A stretch of 63,317 bases of DNA from Deltaproteobacteria bacterium (GCA_029262535.1 JAJCZF010000050.1:1-63317), one strand, 5' to 3'. Shown: positions 1 through 8,621, counted from the first letter of the stretch. The notes: generated by a model from the sequence alone, not told the origin. Numbers and translations are program-made.

Positions 1-420
1 CTTGACGGAGCCCTGGTACGCGAGATTGTCAAATGCCCGGATATAGGCGGCCCTCTAACCCCGCCTGCAAAACCTCTGGCCGGTTATATAAAGGTCAGGG
101 ATATGCTGGTCCCGATTCTCGATCTTAAAGGGCTATTAAGAAAAAAAAAGGGGCCTAATGATACTAATGACAGTGGGCCGACAAGGGCCTTGCTCACCAC
201 GATCTCAGGCCACATAGTCGCAATACCGGCCGATGCGGTATCGGATATCGAAGAGATCGGCGCAGAGCGCCTTAAAGAAGCGCCTTCCGACCTTAGGCTT
301 CCCCTCAAAAAATATGTCTCTTACATACTGATAACAGGCGACTCCGCCAGCTACCTGCTCGACCCGGAGAGACTGCTTACCGCCGCACAAAAAAAGAAAC
401 TATTTCAAGACGAGAGCTAA
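1..420 (+). CDS. CheW-like domain protein, 3' part (5' truncated by window edge)
   Basis: The reading frame is open from base 1 to the stop at 418-420 and gives about 139 residues; the true start lies before the window. The stretch around residues 28-45 (GYIKVRDMLVPILDLKGLL) matches the CheW fold signature in which a strand is followed by VPILDLK. The centre (IVAIPADAVSDIEEIG) fits the second half of a CheW domain. CheW proteins couple chemoreceptors to CheA in the cytoplasm. No other chemotaxis gene is visible downstream, so it could instead be a stand-alone CheW-fold protein of a PilJ/Frz-like pathway. The A-rich run at 144-152 is ordinary Lys codons. Confidence 0.65.
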   Translation, partial: LDGALVREIVKCPDIGGPLTPPAKPLAGYIKVRDMLVPILDLKGLLRKKKGPNDTNDSGPTRALLTTISGHIVAIPADAVSDIEEIGAERLKEAPSDLRLPLKKYVSYILITGDSASYLLDPERLLTAAQKKKLFQDES

Positions 421-431
421 AGGATAATTGG

Positions 432-460
432 TTTACATTAAGCGGCCCGTATGCTAAACT
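432..460 (+). promoter_or_regulatory. Candidate sigma-70 promoter for bamD
   Basis: TTTACA (432-437) is followed by a 17-nt spacer and TAAACT (455-460), with a TG one base before the -10 element, giving an extended -10. The predicted start site lies near 467, about 43 nt before the bamD ATG. Seen by motif only. Confidence 0.45.
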
Positions 461-509
461 TTTCGATAATCAACTCACCCGTCAAAAATTCAATATATTT
501 GAGGTAATA

Positions 510-1271
510 ATGAAAAAAGGTCTTATTCGCCGCCTTAGCGCGTTACTGTTTATAGCACTTCTTATACCGGTTCTGGCCGGATGCCCCGCCAAGCAACAGA
601 CACTCGGGTCGAGCACGAATGTCGAACAGCTCTTAAAGGACGGCATAGCCCTCTACCAGGGCTCGCGCAACGAAGAGGCCGAGGCGGTCTTTAGAAAGAT
701 CATGGAGGACCACCCTTACAGCAAATATACGCTTGAGGCCCAACTCCTGCTGGCAGACCTCCTCTACAGGACAGAAATGTTCGACGACAGCGCCTCATAC
801 TACGCAAGCTTTGTAGCCATGCACCCGTCGCATCCCAAGGCGCCTTACGCCCTCTTTCAAAAAGGCATGAGCAACTTTAAAGAGGTACTCTCCGTGGATC
901 GCGATCAGAAATCCACAAGAAAGGCGCTCTTCGCCTTTGAAGATCTTACCGATACATATCCGGATAGCCCCTATGCGGACAAGACCGGAGAGTTCGTAGG
1001 GTTTCTCAAGGAACGTCTCGCGGGAAGAGAATTCTACGTCGGCAACTACTATTTCAAAGAGGGCAACTACAGAGGGGCGCTTGCAAGATTCGGAGAAGTA
1101 ATTAGAAGCTACCCGGATGCATCGATAGTAGACAAAACGCTCTACTACATAGTGCTCACCTACGACAACCTCGGCGAAGAAGACCTTGCAAGAGAGGTAC
1201 TGGCGACACTCACAACAGAGTACCCGCACAGCCCTTACCTGGCAAAGGCCCGGGCCGCCATAGGCGGCTGA
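510..1271 (+). CDS. bamD: Outer-membrane assembly lipoprotein BamD (YfiO family)
   Basis: 253 residues. The N-terminus is a lipoprotein signal peptide with a lipobox LAGC, so Cys25 would be acylated and the mature protein anchored in the outer membrane facing the periplasm. The rest is five TPR-type helical repeats (for example FRKIMEDHPYSKYTLEAQL, and later FGEVIRSYPDASIVDK and LTTEYPHSPYLAKA). Family knowledge: BamD is the essential lipoprotein partner of BamA in beta-barrel insertion. Length is typical. A GAGGT Shine-Dalgarno at 501-505 supports this ATG. It stands alone between a CheW-like gene and a convergent FGE-fold gene. Its presence is good evidence for a diderm envelope. Confidence 0.88.
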   Translation: MKKGLIRRLSALLFIALLIPVLAGCPAKQQTLGSSTNVEQLLKDGIALYQGSRNEEAEAVFRKIMEDHPYSKYTLEAQLLLADLLYRTEMFDDSASYYASFVAMHPSHPKAPYALFQKGMSNFKEVLSVDRDQKSTRKALFAFEDLTDTYPDSPYADKTGEFVGFLKERLAGREFYVGNYYFKEGNYRGALARFGEVIRSYPDASIVDKTLYYIVLTYDNLGEEDLAREVLATLTTEYPHSPYLAKARAAIGG

Positions 1272-1304
1272 TATCGGTCTTAAGATCTTTAATTTTTAAG
1301 GTTT

Positions 1305-2051
1305 TTAGTCCCCGTCCCGCGCCAATCTGAAGCCCGCCAGGGCGAACCAGATTCGTGACGGGTTGGCGCCGCGGTTGGCGCTTCGCAAAGAGGTGGCTTC
1401 GTCATACCATGAACCGCCCCTGAGAGATACTTTTTTCGCTATATAGACGCCCTTGGGATTATCTTTCGGACTTGTCTCATAGTATCTAAATTCGTAGTAG
1501 TCGGAAAGCCATTCCCATACATTTCCACCCATATCGTATAGACCGAGTCCGTTAGGTTTCTTTCTACCTACCGGATGGCTCTTGCCCTCGGAGTTGGCCT
1601 TATACCAACCGTATTCGGAGAGTTTGAATGGGTCGCTTGTGCCGGGCCACTTTTCATTCATTCCTCGCGAACGCGCGGCATATTCCCACTCGGCCTCGGT
1701 TGGCAGGCGATAGTTTTTACCGGTCCGCCTGTTGAGCCTTTTTAGGAACTCTGTTACGCTTCCCTCTCCGTCGCGCGGTATCGTCTCGACCGGACATTCG
1801 TAGCAGCCCTTATTAGATGAAGGAAGAGCGCCCATAATATCGTTCCATTCGCGCTGTGTGACCTCGTAGCGGCCTATAAAGAAATCTTCGACGCAAACCT
1901 CGTGTAAAGGGAGTTCGTCGCGCTGAGCACCTCCGAATGAGTCTCCCATCTCGAAACAACCGCCCTCGACACGCACCATATCGGCTTCGGCGGCGTGGGC
2001 TGTGGGCGTGATAAGCAGGGCAGATAAGAATATAGCGATAAAGTATCTCAT
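1305..2051 (-). CDS. Exported FGE/SUMF1-fold protein, probably not a formylglycine generator
   Basis: 248 residues with a cleavable signal peptide (residues 1-20, ending AHA). The body is a clear formylglycine-generating-enzyme (FGE-sulfatase) domain: RVEGGCFEMGD, the RLPTEAEWEYAAR box, GGNVWEWLSDYY, RGGSWYDEATSLRSANRG and the terminal GFRLARD. In genuine FGEs the catalytic cysteine pair lies in the segment between the RGGSW box and GFR. Here that segment has no cysteine, so sulfatase activation is unlikely. Members without the cysteines include sugar- or ligand-binding proteins. Other cysteines (CFEMG, CVEDF, CYECP) may form disulfides in the periplasm. It is convergent with bamD and follows rmuC on the same strand. 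Confidence 0.8.
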   Translation of the reverse strand: MRYFIAIFLSALLITPTAHAAEADMVRVEGGCFEMGDSFGGAQRDELPLHEVCVEDFFIGRYEVTQREWNDIMGALPSSNKGCYECPVETIPRDGEGSVTEFLKRLNRRTGKNYRLPTEAEWEYAARSRGMNEKWPGTSDPFKLSEYGWYKANSEGKSHPVGRKKPNGLGLYDMGGNVWEWLSDYYEFRYYETSPKDNPKGVYIAKKVSLRGGSWYDEATSLRSANRGANPSRIWFALAGFRLARDGD

Positions 2052-2072
2052 GGCTAGATTATACCTTTTTTG

Positions 2073-3251
2073 CTATTTAGATAAAGTTTTTTCAGGATCT
2101 TTTGGGACCTCTTCGTTCTCGCTCTCATTCTCGCTATCTTCGGGCGTCTCACGCGTTGTCTCAAGTGATGTCAGCCGTTCTGTGAACTGCCTCAGGCGGC
2201 CTTCCATTGAGTCGTAACGGCCTCGCGCGTTCTGCATATGGGTGCCGAGTATGGAGAACTCCTCATTAATCTGTTCAAAGTCGCCCGATAACCTCTCAAT
2301 CGACGCCAAAATCTCAGAGGCCCTTCGGCTCACCTCCATGCCCTTTAGTCCCATCAGTATCGTCTGGAGGTAGGCGTAAAATGTATTTGGCGAGACCGGC
2401 ACGACGCGCTTGGCGAATGCGTAGGCTGCGATACCGTCCGAGGCCTCGTCCTTAATGACCGCCTCGTAATAGACATTTTCAGCCGGTATATACATGAGCG
2501 CGAAGTTGAGCGTGCCTTCGTCGGGCAGGATATATGAGGCCGCTATGGCGTCGATATGTTTCTTTACGTCGGAGATAAAACGCTTGCGGTGGGCGGCGGC
2601 CTCGCCATTGGAGGTTTCAGCGGCCTCTATTATCCGTCTAAAATTCTCCATTGGAAATTTGGAATCTATGGGTACGATACCGCCCGATAACCTGACCGCC
2701 GCGTCCACTCGCGCGCCGCCGGTAAATGTATATTGAAGTTTGAAATTCTTCTTCGGAAGTATCTGCGCCAAAAGATCACCGAGCAGATATTCGCCGAGCG
2801 CGCCGCGAAGCTTTGGCGCGCGAAATATATCCTGAAGGGAGGCGATATCCCTGCCCACCTCGTCTATACGCGAGGCCGCGCCCGATAGCGTCCCCAGCCC
2901 CTGCCTCACCTCTCCTACGACACGCGCGGTCGATTCCATGCGCTCGTTCAAACTCTCATTCATACGGTTAGTGCTCGCCTCGACCGAGCCGGTTACGACC
3001 CGAAGCTGCTCCGAGACCTGCCCGCTCAAGAGCTTCATCTGCTCGTTCATGTGCGTCGTCTGCGCATTAAGCGACTCGCGCAGCTCAGTGCGAAGCGCCT
3101 CGTTCTCGCGTTGAAGCAGAAGGGCAGAGTCATTTTCATGAGGGCCGGTGCCGCCGGAGCTTGTCCCCCTCCTCATCGTCACGCCAATCCAGACGAGAAG
3201 AACGAGCACGAGGATAAGTACGACAAAGACTATAATTAGTATTGAATCCAT
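2073..3251 (-). CDS. rmuC: RmuC-family DNA recombination protein
   Basis: 392 residues. An N-terminal transmembrane helix (about residues 4-24, very rich in Val/Leu/Ile) is followed by a coiled-coil region (about 40-125, NAQTTHMNEQMKLLSG onward). The RmuC nuclease-like domain then runs from about 140 to 345, with FRAPKLRGALGEYLLGDLL and the core VPIDSKFPMENFRR. The tail is acidic (EDSENESENEEV). Family knowledge: RmuC limits inversions between short inverted repeats and has a predicted PD-(D/E)XK endonuclease fold. That role is worth noting given how many palindromic repeats this genome carries. A terminator lies just upstream, so it is probably transcribed from its own promoter. Confidence 0.88.
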   Translation of the reverse strand: MDSILIIVFVVLILVLVLLVWIGVTMRRGTSSGGTGPHENDSALLLQRENEALRTELRESLNAQTTHMNEQMKLLSGQVSEQLRVVTGSVEASTNRMNESLNERMESTARVVGEVRQGLGTLSGAASRIDEVGRDIASLQDIFRAPKLRGALGEYLLGDLLAQILPKKNFKLQYTFTGGARVDAAVRLSGGIVPIDSKFPMENFRRIIEAAETSNGEAAAHRKRFISDVKKHIDAIAASYILPDEGTLNFALMYIPAENVYYEAVIKDEASDGIAAYAFAKRVVPVSPNTFYAYLQTILMGLKGMEVSRRASEILASIERLSGDFEQINEEFSILGTHMQNARGRYDSMEGRLRQFTERLTSLETTRETPEDSENESENEEVPKDPEKTLSK

Positions 3252-3272
3252 AGAGTTTCTATTTTTACCTCA

Positions 3273-3307
3273 CAAAAAAAACGGGGTCCGAAAAGCCGGA
3301 CCCCGTT
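3273..3307 (-). terminator. Rho-independent terminator of the activase gene
   Basis: A perfect 10-bp stem (ACGGGGTCCG at 3281-3290 with CGGACCCCGT at 3297-3306, 6-nt loop) is followed on the minus strand by a run of eight T. It lies 35 bp after the stop of the large activase gene and before the rmuC start. Confidence 0.9.
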
Positions 3308-3341
3308 CCTCTTATTTATTACTGTAGTATCTTACCCCCAT

Positions 3342-6300
3342 CTACGCCAGTTTCCGCTTCTCTTTGTCCTCGCGCTCTTTGCGTTCGCGGGCCTGGTAGA
3401 CGAAGGCTTCCATGCGGGTCTTTGAGTTGGTATCTTCAAGACCCTCGTAGACCATGTTGATGTAGGGTATATTGCCGTTATCCTCGCGCACGCGCTTCAT
3501 GACGGCGTTTACGATGGTGCCGGGCATACATGTAAAGGGCATGGCGTTCGCCAGGCCGTGCACGCCCTTGTTGCTTATATAATCAAGGACCTTTCCGATC
3601 GAAAGGACCGCCTCGCCCTCGAAACTGTCGTCTATGTAGGGCGCAGCCAGCTCTATAAGCTCCTTGGTATTAAGCTCGTGGCCGCTGCGCATGTCGCTGC
3701 CAAAGACCGCTTCTAGTTTGTTATCAAAACGGTGCTGGAAGAAGTCGGTTACGACATTGTCGAGATAGTCGCGGTAGTTTCCGCGCTTCCATGTGCGGGC
3801 CTTGCCGATATGGTTGGTATAATAAATCCACTCGCCAAAGGGAGGCATACGGGTCTCTGCGCCGAGCGCCTCTAGCTGTTTAACGGTATTTTCATTGCTG
3901 AAGCGGTTACTTCTTACATATATCTCGCCTACGATGCCGATGAGCGGGCGGGTACCCACACCCTCGACCGGAACGCGATTATAGGCGTCCTTGGCGCGTT
4001 TTAACTCGGCGGTCGGGAAACGTTTTTCGCGCACCGCGTCACAAACACTATGGACACCGTCCCAGTAGACCTTTTCGCTGTCGCCCTCGTTTATCTCATA
4101 GGGACGTACTTCACGCAGCCTTTTTTCCAGTATATCGACGGCGGCGATACCCCACCAGGCAAACTTTTTAAAGTCGCCACCGGCGAGATTAAGATCTTTA
4201 TAGAGGGCCTCGTCCTGATCCGGGGCATATATGGGTACGTCCTCATAACCAAGCTCGTCGATTATCATCTTCTGATAGCGATTATACTGACCGAAGCGGC
4301 ACGGCCCCTTGCCGGAAGGCATAAAGAAGGCGCTCCTCTTGGGGTCGAAGCCGGGGGTCCGGATCTTCTTTATCATATCGCCCGTTGTAAGGAGATTTGG
4401 ATAACACTCGCGCCCCGAGGTATAGGCACGCCCAAGCTTAAGCGATTCTTCATCGGGATGAGGCATGACCTCCGCGTCCATTCCGCAGGCGACAAATGCC
4501 GCGGCAATGGCGAGAGCGCCGTCTGCCATGTCGGGGATATATAGTTTTCTAGAAATGTCGTGTTGCGTGACAGTCTCTTTAACGGTCGGCTTTACATGCG
4601 CCTTGTTGCGGATATTTCTAATACTATCCAAGAATGCCTCGCAGCGCGTAATCGCCCCGGCGTCGGCAGAGTGCTCGTCTATCTCAAGCTGGAGGAATGG
4701 TTTGCCCTCGGCCTCGTCCCTGAAGAAATGGGTAATGAAAGAGTCGGGACCGCAACCGAAGTTGGTTATATAGATACCGTAAAGGCGCGGATCGTCGCGC
4801 ACGATGCGCCCGGCGGCAAGAATCCTCTGGCCGCTCTTCCAGTACATCTGGCTTGCCATCTCGTCGTCCACATGCGGGTCGAGCGGTAACATATCGTAAG
4901 GGATGGCGAGTGTCTTCAGGTCCCTGAGCTTAAGCGGTAGTTCGAGGTTGATGCCCGAGTCGGCCGTATTATATGAACGCCCGATAATAACGAGCGCAGT
5001 GTCGTCCGACGGAAGGTTGTCGAGCACATCCTTGCCGATATCCTGCAAGGATTTATAGAAAGAGTTCTGTGCCTCCCACGCGACCTTAACGGCCTTATCG
5101 ACCATGGCCTTGGAGCGACCTAGCATCTTGCCAAGCTCGTAGAACTGCTTCTTTTTGGCCTTTTCGCGTTCGTTAAAGTGTATAATCGGCGTAACGATCT
5201 CAACTCCGAGCTCCTTATAGTCGAAGGCCGCCGCCGCCATATAAGGCAGGCTCTGCACATAAGGGCAAAGAACCGTATGGACATGCTCGTCTTTTGTCGG
5301 TTTCATATTAATGACAGAAGGAAGGAATATCTTCTTCAGTCCCTTGGCGATAAGCTCCTGTATATGGCCGTGAGCGACCTTTACAGGAAAGCAGGTCTCG
5401 CTTATGATTCGCTCCATGCCTTCCTTGATGATCGCCTTCGATGTCGGCGGCGAGAGCACCACGCGGTAGTCAAGCTCCGTAAGCAGGGCCTTCCAGAATG
5501 GGAACATCTCAAAGTTCAAGAGTGTCCTCGGCACGCCTATCTGTTCCGCGTCCTTTGACGGAGAACCTCGGTAAGAGCTAAAGAGCAGCTTTTCGCGCTC
5601 GCGGTAGAGGTCGGGGATGTCGGTGGCGCGGGCCTCGGCGAGCTTTACGTCGTACTTCTCGCACCTGCCGCCGTAGTAGAGCGGGTCCTCGTCCTCCATC
5701 TCGACCTTCCTGATCTCGCATATATTGGAGCAATCCGAGCACTCGAAGGTATCTACGCTATACTTCCTCTTGGAAAGATCAAAGCCCTTAAATACACTGG
5801 GCACGCCGGGCTCCATCTCCTGCATGGCGAGGATGGCGACACCGATCGCTCCGGTGACGTCGTGGTTTTCAGGCACGATTATCTTCTTGCCCGTAACCTC
5901 TTCAAAGGCGCCGACGATGCCAAGATTGGCGGCTGTGCCGCCCTGGAAGAATATCTTATTACCGATCTTTCTATCGCCGACAACGCGGTTCAGGTAGTTT
6001 AAGACGATAGAATATGAGAGCCCCGATACAAGCCCTTCCTTATCCACGCCGCGCTGCTGGTGGTGTACCATGTCGGACTCGATAAAGACGGTGCAACGCT
6101 CTCCCATGGAGGCCGGGGTCTCGCAGCTTAGAGCCAGATCGCTAAATTCTTTTTTGATATTTATATCAAGTCTCTCGGACTGTTCTTCGATAAAAGATCC
6201 GGTGCCGGCTGCGCATACCTTATTCATCTCAAAGTCTACAACGACCGATTTGTCGATAGAGATATATTTAGAATCCTGCCCGCCTATCTCGAATATGGTA

Positions 6301-7550
6301 TCTACCTCAGGGTCGATGACGACGGCTGCCGTTGCCTGCGCCGTTATCTCGTTCCTTACCGAATCGGCACCAACGAAGTCGCCGATGAGGTAACGGCCCG
6401 AACCGGTCGATCCGACGCCGAGTATATTTACCTTGTCGCCGCACTCGTCGCCGACCTCGGCCAGCCCCTTACGGACCGCTTCGAGCGGGCGTCCGGCTGT
6501 GCGCAGGTAACGCTTGCTTATGAGCTTCATTTCTTTATCGATAAGGATGACGTTGGTAGATGTGGAGCCGATATCAAGGCCGAGATAGGCGTCTACCTTC
6601 TCGCCCTCGGGGAAGACGTAACCGGTAGAGCTCTCACGCTGTGAAGGGTGTCCTTCCGGTCTCTGTAGCTTCTTAAGGGTCGTGCCCTTCTCTCTGCCCG
6701 ACCCTAGATAATCGGAAAGCGGTCCTACCCCCTTGAACTCGCCGACACCCTTTTGCTTTTCCATTGCATAGAGCAATGTGCCAAGCGCGCCCATCGAAGC
6801 GAACCTTTCGGGTATTACAAAATCTTTATCTTCAAGTTCGAGCACATCCTTAAAGGCCTTCCTGACAGCCGGGTTCGAAGCCACGCCGCCCTGGAAGGAT
6901 ACGGGAGTGATAAATTCTTTGCCCTTGCCGATAGTGGCCTTAAAGTTACGGGCCACGGCGTAACAGAGACCGGCGACGATGTCGTAGTCCGGTGTAGCAA
7001 CCTGTTGGAGGTGGATCATATCGCTCTTTGCAAATACACTGCAACGCCCGGCGACACGCGGCGGGCTCTCGCTCTTTAAGGCCAGCTCGCCGAACTCTTC
7101 GATGGTGAGCTCCATCCTGATCGCCTGCTGGTCGAGGAACGATCCGGTGCCCGCGGCGCAGACCGAGTTCATCTCAAAGTCTTCTATGTGGGGTTTGCCG
7201 CCCTCGTCACGAGCCATCAAGAGAAGTTTTGCATCCTGCCCGCCCATCTCAACAACGGTCCTCACTTGCGGGTAATACTCTTCGATGGCCTTTGCCTGAG
7301 CTATAACCTCGTTTGAGAATACCGCGCCGACAAGCGGCGCAATGGCCTTGCCCGCGCTACCGGTTGCCGCGATTATCTTGATATTGCCTTCTCCATAGCG
7401 TTCTACGATCTCGCTGAGTATCGTAAGGGCCGTGGTGAAGGGGTCGCCCGTTGTACGAGTGTAATGATCTTCCAGAATATTTTTATCGGCGTCGAGCACA
7501 ACCGTATTGGCGCTTACGGAGCCGACGTCCAGACCTACATATACTTCCAC
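3342..7550 (-). CDS. Giant acyl-CoA dehydratase activase (two BcrAD/BadFG ATPase domains plus DUF2229 and HgdB-like region)
   Basis: 1402 residues. Domain 1 (about 3-265) has the ASKHA phosphate motif GLDVGSVSAN and the cluster-binding segments NSVCAAGTGSF (Cys131) and GRCSVF (Cys170). Domain 2 (about 322-577) repeats these as GLDIGSTSTN, NKVCAAGTGSF (Cys446) and ERCTVF (Cys486). The remainder combines an activase-associated DUF2229 region with a HgdB/FldB-like region (RECYPNLLTTGDM, FFMPSGKGPCRFGQYNR). Family knowledge: small activases of this type form a [4Fe-4S] bridge between two subunits and use ATP to send a low-potential electron into 2-hydroxyacyl-CoA dehydratases or benzoyl-CoA reductase. 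With both ATPase domains on one chain the cluster could be intramolecular. No separate dehydratase gene is in the window, so the substrate is unknown. It is monocistronic, with a strong promoter and a strong terminator. Confidence 0.88.
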   Translation of the reverse strand: MEVYVGLDVGSVSANTVVLDADKNILEDHYTRTTGDPFTTALTILSEIVERYGEGNIKIIAATGSAGKAIAPLVGAVFSNEVIAQAKAIEEYYPQVRTVVEMGGQDAKLLLMARDEGGKPHIEDFEMNSVCAAGTGSFLDQQAIRMELTIEEFGELALKSESPPRVAGRCSVFAKSDMIHLQQVATPDYDIVAGLCYAVARNFKATIGKGKEFITPVSFQGGVASNPAVRKAFKDVLELEDKDFVIPERFASMGALGTLLYAMEKQKGVGEFKGVGPLSDYLGSGREKGTTLKKLQRPEGHPSQRESSTGYVFPEGEKVDAYLGLDIGSTSTNVILIDKEMKLISKRYLRTAGRPLEAVRKGLAEVGDECGDKVNILGVGSTGSGRYLIGDFVGADSVRNEITAQATAAVVIDPEVDTIFEIGGQDSKYISIDKSVVVDFEMNKVCAAGTGSFIEEQSERLDINIKKEFSDLALSCETPASMGERCTVFIESDMVHHQQRGVDKEGLVSGLSYSIVLNYLNRVVGDRKIGNKIFFQGGTAANLGIVGAFEEVTGKKIIVPENHDVTGAIGVAILAMQEMEPGVPSVFKGFDLSKRKYSVDTFECSDCSNICEIRKVEMEDEDPLYYGGRCEKYDVKLAEARATDIPDLYREREKLLFSSYRGSPSKDAEQIGVPRTLLNFEMFPFWKALLTELDYRVVLSPPTSKAIIKEGMERIISETCFPVKVAHGHIQELIAKGLKKIFLPSVINMKPTKDEHVHTVLCPYVQSLPYMAAAAFDYKELGVEIVTPIIHFNEREKAKKKQFYELGKMLGRSKAMVDKAVKVAWEAQNSFYKSLQDIGKDVLDNLPSDDTALVIIGRSYNTADSGINLELPLKLRDLKTLAIPYDMLPLDPHVDDEMASQMYWKSGQRILAAGRIVRDDPRLYGIYITNFGCGPDSFITHFFRDEAEGKPFLQLEIDEHSADAGAITRCEAFLDSIRNIRNKAHVKPTVKETVTQHDISRKLYIPDMADGALAIAAAFVACGMDAEVMPHPDEESLKLGRAYTSGRECYPNLLTTGDMIKKIRTPGFDPKRSAFFMPSGKGPCRFGQYNRYQKMIIDELGYEDVPIYAPDQDEALYKDLNLAGGDFKKFAWWGIAAVDILEKRLREVRPYEINEGDSEKVYWDGVHSVCDAVREKRFPTAELKRAKDAYNRVPVEGVGTRPLIGIVGEIYVRSNRFSNENTVKQLEALGAETRMPPFGEWIYYTNHIGKARTWKRGNYRDYLDNVVTDFFQHRFDNKLEAVFGSDMRSGHELNTKELIELAAPYIDDSFEGEAVLSIGKVLDYISNKGVHGLANAMPFTCMPGTIVNAVMKRVREDNGNIPYINMVYEGLEDTNSKTRMEAFVYQARERKEREDKEKRKLA

Positions 7551-7660
7551 TTAGAACCTCCAAACAGGTAAAAGATTACCATGACCCGGCGAGAGCCGAA
7601 TCTCTATTATTATATGGGTACTCATATTTTGAGTCGGAAAATTGAGTTTGTCCAAAGATT

Positions 7661-7689
7661 ATTCTATACCTTTAGCCCCTTATTGTCAA
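7661..7689 (-). promoter_or_regulatory. Strong sigma-70-type promoter of the activase gene
   Basis: Read on the minus strand: TTGACA (7689-7684), a 17-nt spacer and TAGAAT (7666-7661). The predicted start site is near 7654, leaving about 100 nt of leader before the ATG at 7550. The -35 is perfect, the spacing optimal and the -10 five of six. Confidence 0.7.
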
Positions 7690-7806
7690 TACAGTCTTTC
7701 ATAGGTAAAACAGGACTATAGGGTCTTGATATCTTGGTTAGGCGCATGAGTTGCAAGCATTGGGGGCAATAAAGTTTTAAAGGAAATCACTAGGGCATGA
7801 TAGACG

Positions 7807-7841
7807 AAAAAAGGCCCGGACCGATAAATCGGCCCGGGCCT
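7807..7841 (-). terminator. Rho-independent terminator of the cytochrome c gene
   Basis: A GC-rich hairpin (AGGCCCGG-CCGAT arm at 7812-7825 pairing with 7828-7841) is followed on the minus strand by six T. It lies 37 bp past the stop of the cytochrome c gene. Confidence 0.88.
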
Positions 7842-7878
7842 CCTTTAGATGTAAACCTGTTATAAATTTAAAGCAGTA

Positions 7879-8196
7879 TTACAGACCCTTTAAGTAAGCG
7901 ACGATTGCGTCAGCTTCAGCGTCTGATACCTTGAATGGCGGCATTGAAAGCGCAAACTTAGGATACTTCTTTGCGCCGCCTGCACGACCGTTCATAATGG
8001 TGTCCTTGATTGCACCAGCGTCGCCGCCGATGAAGTCAGTTCCTACAAGTCCCGGAGCCATCGGTCCGCCTTTAGCTGTAGCGCCGTGACATGCAGAGCA
8101 CTTAGACTTATAGAGCGCGCCGCCGTCTGCCGCTAGAACCGGTGCAGAGAAACCAAGAGCAAGGGTTATTGCTGCTACCCATACGAGTTTTTTCAT
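7879..8196 (-). CDS. Periplasmic monoheme class I cytochrome c
   Basis: 105 residues with a signal peptide (1-22, VLAA cut). The heme-binding CSACH is at residues 33-37. Met85 in the SMPPF motif is the likely second axial ligand, and the terminal helix ends DAIVAYLKGL. This is the compact cytochrome c553/c551-like architecture used as a soluble electron shuttle in the periplasm. The strong Shine-Dalgarno AGGAGG nine bases before the ATG, the good promoter and the strong terminator suggest a highly expressed single-gene transcript. It is divergent from the Fe-S protein cluster that follows. Partner enzymes are not in the window. Confidence 0.88.
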   Translation of the reverse strand: MKKLVWVAAITLALGFSAPVLAADGGALYKSKCSACHGATAKGGPMAPGLVGTDFIGGDAGAIKDTIMNGRAGGAKKYPKFALSMPPFKVSDAEADAIVAYLKGL

Positions 8197-8245
8197 AACA
8201 AAATCCTCCTTTCCACAAGTTTTAAAAACATGATGTTGCCAAAAT

Positions 8246-8268
8246 ATTGATCCACCCGTCTTATCAAT
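8246..8268 (-). promoter_or_regulatory. Inverted repeat in the cytochrome c leader
   Basis: ATTGAT (8246-8251) and ATCAAT (8263-8268) form a perfect 6-bp inverted repeat with an 11-nt spacer, just downstream of the predicted start site. The half-sites resemble FNR/CRP half-sites but the spacing is wrong for that family, so an RNA hairpin or another regulator is equally possible. Confidence 0.3.
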
Positions 8269-8278
8269 AGGATAACAA

Positions 8279-8306
8279 AGTATAATTAAAGGCCAATTAT
8301 TGTCAA
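8279..8306 (-). promoter_or_regulatory. Promoter of the cytochrome c gene
   Basis: Minus strand: TTGACA (8306-8301), 16-nt spacer, TATACT (8284-8279). The start site is predicted near 8272, with a leader of about 75 nt that ends in a strong AGGAGG ribosome site. Confidence 0.65.
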
Positions 8307-8353
8307 GTTAAAAACATTTAATCTTTGGCAAACGGAAAATCTGGAAAATAAAA

Positions 8354-8385
8354 TCGTATAACTACATGATTATACGACTCTTTTT
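8354..8385 (+). other. Dyad followed by T run (terminator-like, no gene upstream)
   Basis: TCGTATAA (8354-8361) pairs perfectly with TTATACGA (8370-8377), and CTCTTTTT follows. It looks like an intrinsic terminator for plus-strand transcription, but no plus-strand gene lies upstream. It may end an antisense transcript or be an operator 50-80 bp upstream of the cytochrome c promoter. Confidence 0.35.
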
Positions 8386-8486
8386 ATCCGGCGCGACAAA
8401 TATGGCTTGTGGCGCAGGCTACATTTCCTCGCGCCCGTGCCAGTCGGTTTTCCGTTCGCGCCTTAAGCGCAGAGAATAGCGAAGAG

Positions 8487-8500
8487 TTGATCTAAATCAT
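8487..8500. promoter_or_regulatory. Candidate FNR/CRP-family binding site
   Basis: TTGAT-CTAA-ATCAT matches the FNR/DNR consensus TTGAT-N4-ATCAA in nine of ten positions. It lies upstream of the plus-strand Fe-S gene cluster, with a TAAGAT hexamer (8528-8533) at a distance that would suit a class II FNR promoter. Motif evidence only. Confidence 0.45.
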
Positions 8501-8621
8501 TTTTCCGGCCAGGACTTTATGTTTAAATAAGATAGTCAAGAGAGATTATAGAAAAAGAAAGACAAAAAAGGAAGGGTCGACAGAAAAAATAAAGACTTCC
8601 CTGCGGGTCTTTTATTAGTGC

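Larger units (their letters stand above)
7551..7878. other. Intergenic region between activase and cytochrome c genes
   Basis: 328 bp. It holds the activase promoter (7661-7689) and the cytochrome c terminator (7807-7841). I see no coding sequence or RNA gene in the rest. Confidence 0.7.

Noticed and set aside
8246-8268. FNR site in the cytochrome c leader
   Set aside because: Half-sites ATTGAT/ATCAAT are 11 nt apart, not 4; kept only as an inverted repeat.
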